Shown here piece after piece: positions 56,230 to 64,000 of a DNA stretch of 64,000 bases. Each line of letters begins with the position of its first letter. Positions within the stretch are counted from its first letter, which is position 1. The position numbers and the translations under genes were made by a program. Source of the stretch: Acanthaster planci. Lineage: Eukaryota; Echinodermata; Asteroidea; Valvatida; Acanthasteridae. Below the pieces are notes generated by a model. That model was not told the origin of the DNA. It saw nothing but the letters and a program-made list of their open reading frames with translations, and searched no databases. The stretch covers positions 525,248 to 589,247 of the forward strand of contig NW_019091620.1 in the NCBI RefSeq assembly GCF_001949145.1, written 5' to 3'.

Positions 56230-57475
56230 GATCTGCGGATGCTCCATTTTCAACTTTCAAGTTTCCTTCCTTTTGAGTATGTGCGGCCTGACTTTAATCT
56301 CCCATGAATTTAGTAACACCGCCGAAGTCCTCAACTTTTTTTGCATGTCCTGAAGTTATGGACTGTCGCTAAGCACATCTGACATAGCTAGTCTTCTGGC
56401 AATAATTTCTTGCTCATTGAAGACAAATTCAAACCATCTTTATCTAGGCTAAATGGAGTCTTTCTTCACAGTCCCAATTTATTTCATCCCTCTATTATTA
56501 GAGTACCTTCCTTTTTACACTTGAAAGAGATCTCTCACTGTTGTCCAGCCTCCACTACAGTCGTACTAGGGGTCCCTGGACAAAAAATCTCTTCTCTTTC
56601 TTCAAGTGATTCATGAGGTTTTCTTGCCTGTCTACATCTACCCATAGAACCATTGTTAAGGAATGGGAGTGATGAGCTTCCCGTGTGATAGCGTAAATTA
56701 AATTCCAGCCAACCCTGTATGGGAAAGACCTTTTCCAAACTAACCTGTGGTTACGACGGATTCGGAGGACAACACTGGAAAAATTTTTGTCCTCCTTCCT
56801 TCGCCCCCCGGCCTCACCACCAGTCAAATCCTGCTTTACCCTCTCCTAAATCCTCGCAGATAGTGCTGGAAGATGCAGACTCGAAGGGAACGTTAATGCT
56901 GCCTCCATTCTTTTGGGGCTGACGCCAGTTACAACACTTGTCAGGTGACCTCAACACCCAAACTTGTAGGTGCTACCTACACTAGTAAGGTTCTAGCAGA
57001 CATCTGGCTGGTTGGATGAATACCTGTGTCTGCTCTTTCGGCTACCCACTCAGATTCATGTCTGCCCCTTTGTTCGTCCCAACTCATTATCAAACTCCAA
57101 TCTCCGTCGATAATTATTACATGTACACGGGGTTCCTTTTTACAGTAACTCAACCCCTGCCATATTTAACCCAGACTTGTTGGTGGATCTGAAATTGTCT
57201 TACTGCACATTCCAATCCACCCAGAGGAATACAAATTCCTCTACTTCATCTGCAACAAAGGAATTTCTAAGTTTCGACCCTGTCATTCTGTCAGTGTCCC
57301 AGGAGTCCTTACATTGGCAACAATTTTTTTACTGCCTACTCTCACCAGCTCGCCATTCCCACAATTGAAAATCCTGGCAACTGGCTCTCTGTAGACAGAT
57401 GTACATATGGGGCTGGAACTTTCATTGTACCTTAGCATCACATACATGTACAAGCTTACCAGCGGTCCTGGATTC
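56230..57475 (+). mobile_element. DIRS-type element, copy 5 (gag-like and reverse-transcriptase remnant)
   Basis: Near 56435-56570 it resembles copy 3 (31.9-32.4 kb). Near 57180-57260 broken frames give VDLK and then LLHIPIHPEEYKFLYFICNK, the reverse-transcriptase block seen in copy 1 as YLHIPIHPQSYEYLRFLYNR. The left boundary is uncertain. On the right it is cut by the piggyBac-like element that begins at the TTAA at 57476. It may continue beyond that insertion (58943 onward), but I could not show this. Confidence 0.75.
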
Positions 57476-57807
57476 TTAACCCCTTCACAACTGATGACTG
57501 CAAATGCCGCGCCTGGAGAAAAGTCTAATTTCCGGGTGTCTGCGGTAGCCACATACCACACCTGCAACTTTTATTTAGTGTACACCTGTAGTTACTGGGA
57601 GCTTTGCATTGAATGGAAATCTGGGGCAACTGGGAGAGTTGGTTGACCCCACGATACCCAGTAAATTGGATTTATTCATCAGAACACCCCCTTTGCCTTT
57701 GATTGAATACTCTGGTTAATTTCCGTGGAGTGTCACTGGCTCCGCAGTCAGGGCTTACGCAATGAGCTTTATGTGGGCCTGGAGCGCGATGAATACAGGC
57801 CATAGAT

Positions 57808-58008
57808 ATGATGTACGCGCCATTGTTTATGGCCCTGCCGGGCCCTGAACACGTGCACAGCACCCACACTCAAGAGCAAGCCCTGCCTAGAAGGTCAAGA
57901 CTTTGTACTTTCAATGGATGTCTGATGACAACTTCCCCCGCCGATATAGCTCTCAAGGCACAGCGGGTGTTCAAGTGCAAGAACTGTTTCAAGAATTATC
58001 ACACTTGA
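57808..58008 (+). pseudogene. Possible piggyBac transposase C-terminal Cys-rich tail
   Basis: The frame ends with FKCKNCFKNYHT and a stop. piggyBac transposases end in a Cys-rich zinc-binding domain that finishes with a CFxxYHT-type motif. Earlier cysteines (CTFNGC, about residues 37-42) fit a metal-binding pattern. The catalytic DDD core is not present. The position inside a TTAA-flanked element supports the reading, but the piece is short. Confidence 0.5.
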
Positions 58009-58570
58009 GTCTTGTCTATTTATATTATAATTACGGGAAAGATTTAGTTAGAAGGGGGCTTTGTTAGATATATCATTACATTCAGAAAGGGGTTTGAATA
58101 TAACTTGCAAAAACAAAACTTAGAAATATGCAAGAAAATTATGTACATACATAGCGCAAGATGAAAAAGGGGCAAATTTTACAGGTAATATTGACTGGGT
58201 ATTTGATGAAATAAAAACTTGTGAAGTACAAGTGGGGGATAGGCATTGATGCTGGGCATGCATGGACTACTGGGGAGCGAGAACACGAGCCACGGTGACC
58301 GCCTGTGGCAAGCCTAGACCTTGTGAACTTAGCAGGCACTGCACGCTTTGCTGTGGCCGAGCGTCATTGGGTAGTTAGTGTTGTCGTGTGGGTAAGGCAA
58401 GTGCTCGGTGCCTGGTTATTATGTTAGATGAGATCCAAATACCCCAGCATGAACTGTGGCCACACAGAGCTGGGCTTTGTGCAGTGTGCGACCCAGCAAA
58501 CTTGGCAGATAAGGCCTGGTGACCTTGCTACATGTCTGCAGTTGCCACTAGCAAAATTGGAAAAAAAACG

Positions 58571-58929
58571 GCAGCCAGGCAGGACGCGGTAAAAATATCC
58601 TGCTTGACTCCATGGTTTGAAAAACTATTGTTGACAACCCATTTATAATGAGTGTTTGCAAACCACAGTGGTCAAAACACGTGGGCAGTGCACCACACTG
58701 GTTCCCGCTAGGCTGAACCGTTGCCAACGAAGGCATGATGGAAATGTGGCAACTGATGTCAATGTACGATTCCTGCCAAAAAGGGTTGTACGTTCCACTA
58801 CATTGTATATGAATACAGCTCTGCAGTTGCAAGTCGAAAAAATATTGTCATAAATTTTTTGCATGTTCATTTACAAAAATTGATCTCATGTCTATGCAGC
58901 CAGGCAGGACGCGGTAAAAATATCCTGCT
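58571..58929 (+). repeat. Copy C of repeat family R flanked by exact 34-bp direct repeats
   Basis: 58571-58604 and 58896-58929 are identical over 34 bases (GCAGCCAGGCAGGACGCGGT ... ATCCTGCT). Between them, 58605-58895 matches 60206-60490 of family R (GGTTCCCGCTAGGCTGAACC and GGCATGATGGAAATG blocks). The second direct repeat is the subterminal region of the piggyBac-like element, so the family R piece has interrupted it. Confidence 0.88.
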
Positions 58930-59096
58930 GTCAAGGGGTTAAGAAATCCTGTGACTCTGGTCCTGATCTATTCTACGATTGATTAAAACTAAGTTCTGCT
59001 CTTTTATCCTCTGCCCTGGCTTTTATTACACCTGGTAGACCTGATACCTCCTTGCCATCTCCCGGTTACCCTTAACCCTGACAGTCTACTGTGCTG

Positions 59097-59145
59097 TACC
59101 TACCCAAAAACTCACTACATATGCCAATTTCCCACGCACGTATTA
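59097..59145 (+). repeat. DIRS terminal-repeat fragment (left-end orientation)
   Basis: TACCTACCCAAAAACTCACT followed by ACATATGCCAATTTCCCACG matches the left terminus of copy 3 (30395-30440). No element body could be attached to it on the right. Confidence 0.6.
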
Positions 59146-60224
59146 CTGTTTGCTGTATTGTGGACGTTACCTTATAGCAGGACTGTAAGCCAGCGCTAAG
59201 CCTTGTGAATCATCACAAATGACACTAAAGACACATGTTGACAGTCATGAAGCCAGGCACAAGACCACCTCGTGGCTGAGCAGTGTAGAATGCCCAGCCG
59301 TGGGCACGCTTGAATGATTTATTCCAATATTTACTCCTAATACAACTTTACGTTGTTGCGTAATGGGGTAACACTGCACAACACTCATCCCCTTCACATT
59401 TTTCAAAGGCTATTTCTTTTGTCAAAAATGGACTTTCCAAATATATATACAGTTGACTCTTGGTATCACAAAATCGGCTATAAAAATTCCAGTTATAACA
59501 AACACACATCTTTGGTCCCGGTGAAAACGTGCACATTTCTATGGGAAGAAAATCTGTTACAATCAAATCGCATTGTTCGAAATTCCTGTTAAAAGGAAAG
59601 GCTAATACCACGGTATTCGTTGCAGAAGGCAATGACGCCATCAAATAGCAGCGGCAATGCTGACATTCAATGGCATACCACAAACAGCACTAGGGGCCAG
59701 CATAAAGGGTTTTTAGAGTCACAAAACCCCCTAAACTTAATAACTATTATAATTTATCTGTCCATTTGATATCAAATAAAATTGTTTTTGGGAAAGAATT
59801 TTTTAAAAGGGACGGTGTTTTATTACTGATTTGTTGCTCCGCGATTCCAATATCTGTGTGGTCACTCGTTCGATGTGAAAATCTCCACATGTACCACAGT
59901 CAAGTTGGTACTCGCTGAGACAGTGTGTTATTGTAATGATTACGTGCTTGTCACCAGTGGCTGCTCCTCTTAGCTGCACCCTAACACTGCGCGTGTGCAA
60001 TGGTAAGGTGGCTTTCAGAAAACTCTGCGACATGGCAGTCGACTCTTGTTGTAACGTGTCTTGTCGACTCGGTTGTAACAAAATTCTGATTACAACAAGC
60101 ACAAATCTGTGGTCCTGGTGAAAACGTGCACATTTCTATAGGGAGAAAATATTTTACAGCGAAATAGCATTGTACAAAATTCCTGGTACAACGAAAGGTT
60201 TTCGTGACTCAGTTGCCTGAAAAG
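59146..60224. repeat. Two copies of a CAGTYGACTCTTG repeat
   Basis: 59449-59610 and 60033-60200 share CAGTTGACTCTTG / CAGTCGACTCTTG, GTGAAAACGTGCACATTTCT and AATTCCTGxTAxAAxGAAAGG. In both, the middle reads as stop-rich GTTATAACAAA-like words. The CAG...TGACTC start resembles pogo/Tigger termini, and a TA precedes the first copy. The second leads directly into family R. Superfamily is tentative. Confidence 0.6.
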
Positions 60225-61360
60225 CCATTGTTGACGACCCAATCATAATGCGTTTGCGAATCGCGGTGGTGAAAACACGTGCGCGGTGCACTACACTGGT
60301 TCCCGCCGGGCCGAACCGTTTCCAATGAAGGCATGATGGAAATGCGGCAACCAGTCAATGTACAGGTTCTGCCAAAAAAGAAACGTACGTTCCACTTCAT
60401 CGAATGCAGCTCTGTAGCTGCAAGTCGAAAAAACATTGCCGTCACCAATTTTTCTGCACGTTCATTCACAAAATTGATCTGATGTCTATGTTTGTGTTTT
60501 CTTCGTTCATGAATTTAATTTGAGGTTGTACGGCTTGTACTCAAGCGAGCGTGCTTCCACAAAATTTCCAGTCGCATAGTACAAGGCTTATCGCCCGCCC
60601 TTCAGTATGCATCATGCACGCTTTCAACGCGATATACAGACATCGTTTGCCAGATTCCTGTCGTCGTGACACGCATAGTGCACGATTAAAAAATCAATGA
60701 TATTTTACATGGATTACACAAACGCCAAAACAAAAATTGCCATCCCAGTTCAGATAAAATACGCCCCAAATAAGTTTGCATGACTATTTTCGTATCTCAA
60801 GAGTCCAACTAATCGCCCAACACTGAATTATTCATATTGCTGCAAAAAGATCTAGCGTGTCCGCCGATGAAACTGTGCTTTTTCATGACGTACATTTGGC
60901 AAGACACAGCTATCCAATCGCCATACTCGTTCATGACATCATGCTTCTTCAGCGACCATCTCGCGCGCGGGCGGCCTCGCCGCAGTGGGCGAGTGAACTC
61001 TGACTACCAATCAGTCGTGTCATGCAGCTTGTGACAAAAATCAAAAGACAGACAAAAATTTAAACAAAAAAAGTCTCTCCATGACACAATTTGTGTTGGA
61101 AAGACTACTTCCATGGATGGGGGCCTTAGTTGATGAGCCTTCACATTTATGCAGGTACATCCAGGCCTACATGTGCATGCAGGTTAGTTACTGTTGGCTT
61201 CGTCGTCATCCATGGCGATTGAAGGTCTTTTAAAAATCCCTGGATCGATGCTTTCAATGTATTTGCTTTTTTAAATTTCACATGCACAATAAACATGTTG
61301 TCCTATGACAGTGAAGTTTATAATTCTAAACAGATCACAAGGTATTTGATTAATCATAGC
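60225..61360 (+). repeat. Interspersed repeat family R, copy A (about 1.1 kb)
   Basis: Aligns in reverse complement with 2705-3795. Landmarks: GGCATGATGGAAATGCGGCA (about 60331), GCAAAAAGATCTAGCGTGTC (about 60842), AAGACACAGCTATCCAATCG (about 60900), CATCCATGGCGATTGAAGG (61209). A GC-rich block at 60960-60990 is less conserved. No lasting ORF. Confidence 0.8.
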
Positions 61361-62034
61361 CGAGACATCTTTTTGATCAACCACATTGTCCTAATTTTAT
61401 TCCAGACAAACTGAAATACAAGCAATGAAAAGTGAGGAATCAGGTTTTTGCTTCTCTTTTCGTGTGGTTGGAACGATTGTGAGAACAATAAAAAAGATAG
61501 TTGATTGCCGTGGATGTCGAACAGATGCAGATTTATGGAATCATTTTATAGTTTATAACACATATTCCTGGCTTCAGTGGAGAGATTTTCACACAATACT
61601 TGTACATGTTGTATACAAAGGACAAAAAGACCCTAAGAGAGCACAAGGCTAGCACAAGCAGCATTCGCATTTTCTGATACGCCAATAAAAATCTTCGGAA
61701 AATAAAGTCCAGTGTGTACACGGAAGACCAGCTAATTTTTAATTCCCATCCTGTAGGGCTGTGATACATGTACACGTGCCAGTGAGTAATACAAGAAGCA
61801 CTGCCTACAAGCTATTCCAAAACTGCAAACTTGACGGCAGCAATTGGGAAACAAAACCTTTTGATAGGCGGGTTGATGGCTGCATGTTGAAGTATCACGT
61901 TACGTCTTATCTCCTCACCAAAAGAGACAATACAAATGTGATGCTGGATGACTGAAAGCACAAAGGATGCAGTCACTGTTGTGGGTATAATTGTCTGCTT
62001 TCATCTTATGAGGGTTGTGGGAACATTCGGAACA
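61361..62034. other. Unassigned sequence with a 75-codon ORF
   Basis: The ORF at 61425-61652 (MKSEESGFCFSFRVVGTIVR...) follows an acceptor-like TTTTATTCCAG at 61395-61405, but I recognise no family and see no matching donor. Probably chance. Confidence 0.35.
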
Positions 62035-62165
62035 AATTAGCCAGAATACCGCGGTATTGAAATTCATTACCAAATTAATGGGTATTTCGGTATTCATGGA
62101 TTGTTAAGCAGTATTGTTCGGTATTAAAAAAAATGTGGTATTCTGTAATACCGAAGTACCGCCCA
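62035..62165. repeat. Cluster of GGTATT / AATACC words
   Basis: The words GGTATT, AATACC and CGGTATT occur about eight times within 130 bp in both orientations, giving several small hairpins. It lies at the 3' end of the gag fragment on the minus strand. Confidence 0.6.
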
Positions 62166-63690
62166 AGCCAAGTTCTGACCAATCGACATGAATGTCTACC
62201 TGATCATTACCCATCTTTTGGACTTCAACTTGTTGAACAGTTGGGGGATTATAGGTTACTTGTTCATGGAATGAAACACGCCTAACCTTTGGTTTGTTTG
62301 TTCGAGAGAGTAATTCGCGGTTATGCTGGGCTGTTTGTGTGAATTGCACAGCTTTGTTCAACTTTTTAGGCCCCTGTAAAGTGCAAACTCGGCAGCTTCT
62401 ACGTCTATACAACCTTTCAGAAAAGCTTCTCTAGCTATAGTTTTGAAAATATCTGGGCTAGCATTTTTATATGCTTTTGTTGCTATTGGCCTTACTTGCT
62501 GTCTGAATTGAACGTGAGATTCGTCCTCGTGCTGGTGGATGGTGGACAATTCTGCTCGATGTATTATAGGGTCTTGAATTTTCTGAATATTTTGAGCATC
62601 TGTTCTTTGATTCACTGGTAGTTCTGCGTGACGTTTGGTTCCTGCTAAGCATAGCAGTCGAGAGCTTTGCCTGTAAGAGCTCTGACCAGTTGGAGTAATT
62701 TTGTGGTTTCATCCCAACGACAACACTGCAATAACTTCAGATCTCACAATGTAAGCCTGAAAGTTACCTGTGCCATCATATGAGGTTAATTTGGGGATTG
62801 TACGGTTGAACGCGCGACCGCCTGGAAATTGGTTTGTCGGGCCTGACGTAACTGTGTTCAAAGTTAGGAGCTGAATATAATTGTCAGTCTGTATCAAGTT
62901 TTGTTTTACTGGCATTGTGGTCTGTTTTGTTGAAGTGAGTGGCTTTTTGTTCTGTTGGGCAATCAACATTCCCTCTTTGTTTGGATCATGGAGCTTTAAT
63001 GCTGGTTTTTTGTTCGGGCACTCCCGATGCTGAAATGCTGACATAACAGTTTGAATGGCTGGACCATGTGTTATGAGCGGCTTTTGGTCTTGCAGCAGTT
63101 CCAGTTTTTGGTCTTTGCCAGCCGCCATTTGCTGTACAGTTTGAGGTACGAAGGATTGTGGTAGTAGGGCCTTATTGTCAATTACCTTTAGGGTGGCGTC
63201 TATAATTTGGTCACCAGTGAGTTTGTTTCACCAGGAGTCACGAGTTCTGGCTTTATGGGAAGTTTTTCGTGGAGTGTGTTCATTTTTATTTTCAAGATAA
63301 CACCCCGAGATTTTATTGGCATTAGTTATGTTTATCAGACTGCATTTTCTCCATCTTTTGCATGAACATTTCCATTTGTTTTGTTAGCATTGTGACCGCA
63401 GTTGTCAGTTCATTGTAATTAAACTTAGACTCAGCTTGTGTTTGACTTTGTTCAATCTGGGGGTTTGCGGCGTAGTTGATATTTAATAACTCCTTTTCTG
63501 CCAGTTTGTTTAGTTTTGACTGGAGGTTTGGGGTTTCTTTCCTCATTGACACTATAACTTGTGCAAATTTAGCACCTGTGCCTGTAAGGGTGGTCAATTC
63601 CTTAAAGGGATACCTTATTGATTGAGACAGCCATGATTGTTTTAACTCACAGAATACTGTATTCATGCATTTATTTGCAGTCACAAATTA
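62166..63690 (-). pseudogene. LTR-retrotransposon gag remnant
   Basis: Three minus-strand segments follow each other. The first (63322-63684, 120 codons) is rich in Gln and Lys with a coiled-coil-like end (TMLTKQMEMFMQKMEKMQ). The second (62709-63128, 139 codons) ends with PKLTSYDGTGNFQAYI, the usual start of a gag capsid domain. The third (62358-62615) contains FRQQVRPIATKAY and IARE-AFLKGCID, matching the later capsid helices. At least two frameshifts and stops separate them. No protease, reverse transcriptase or LTR is in view. Ty3/Gypsy-type by wording, not certain. Confidence 0.7.
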
Positions 63691-64000
63691 ACTACCTAAA
63701 GGAAGTGCTAGCTTGTCACTCAATGCTGTAAACGCTTTCTGTTGAGAGTGACACTCAACAGTTTACCAGATTAACAGTATAATTTTATCTATTTTTTTTT
63801 TCAAAAGTCGTGTGATAAGCACAAAGTAACTGCCTTGTCATTACATTAAATAGTGCATTTAACACATAAAGTATTTACTATAATTAATGTAATTAGTGAG
63901 AAAACCAGACTAGAAATTTGCTGACAGGATAACTTAACCCAGCGATAAGTTGTATGGTATTGAATTATTATTATTATAGTGATAACTAATTTATCCTTGT
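63691..64000. other. AT-rich end of window, nothing recognised
   Basis: Would be the 5' leader or LTR side of the gag fragment on the minus strand. I could not identify an LTR, because the partner copy is not in the window. Confidence 0.4.

Larger units (their letters stand above)
57480..58938 (+). mobile_element. piggyBac-like element remnant (1459 bp, TTAA-flanked)
   Basis: TTAA at 57476-57479 and 58939-58942. Ends CCCCTTCACAACTGATGACT and, inverted, CCCCTTGACAGCAGGATATT agree at the start (CCCCTTxACAxCxG). It is inserted in a DIRS fragment. The internal frame at 57808-58008 resembles a transposase C-terminus. A further repeat is nested near its right end (58605-58895). It is a different family from the 550-590-bp MITEs above. 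Confidence 0.75.

Noticed and set aside
55710-64000. Next ATP9 exon (block leading into TM3)
   Set aside because: I read the + strand for a VVxYTG / NTS-type block and found none with splice signals.

Overview
This is a piece of a repeat-rich animal nuclear genome. It has long introns with GT/AG borders, three assembly gaps plus one isolated N, frequent ACATGT-type microsatellite, and decayed transposable elements in nearly every interval. No bacterial feature (operon, ribosome-binding site, dense ORFs) is present. The style suits a marine invertebrate such as a lancelet, hemichordate, echinoderm or mollusc, but the sequence alone does not fix the species.

The only conserved host gene I recognise runs on the + strand for more than 40 kb. 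Five exons (11855-11968, 18648-18815, 25439-25490, 42433-42527, 52188-52347) splice in frame into about 195 residues of a class-2 P4-type ATPase of the ATP9A/ATP9B/Neo1 group. They cover TM1, TM2 and most of the actuator domain with its DGETDWK motif. The 5' exons and everything after the actuator domain lie outside the window or in a gap. A 30-nt, frame-preserving candidate microexon (28412-28441) sits in the largest intron, just before the DGET-coding exon.

The introns are a layered deposit of mobile DNA. (1) DIRS-type tyrosine-recombinase retroelements, at least two subfamilies, all in the gene's sense orientation: 1818-2275, 5262-9317, 20395-20600, 20921-24763, 30378-34489, 52795-54120, 56230-57475, plus a terminal fragment at 59097-59145. 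Two of them retain inverted termini and an internal complementary region equal to the joined termini. (2) Cut-and-paste elements: three piggyBac-like MITEs with TTAA targets, one larger piggyBac remnant, two PIF/Harbinger-like elements with TTA/TAA duplications, a hAT-like element, a mariner-like MITE and several palindromic elements. (3) Two LINE reverse-transcriptase fragments, an LTR-retrotransposon gag fragment at the right end, and tRNA-related relics. (4) Tandem arrays: about 147-bp units at 43.6-47.6 kb, about 400-bp units at 16.1-18.3 kb and a paired unit at 47.7-48.1 kb, several hit by MITEs.

Antisense in the first intron is a four-exon YqaJ-type nuclease pseudogene (13620-14873) that keeps its recognisable nuclease motifs but carries two in-frame stops and a frameshift.

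All calls are from reading the sequence; no database search was run. Boundaries of old repeats are approximate unless a target duplication is quoted.
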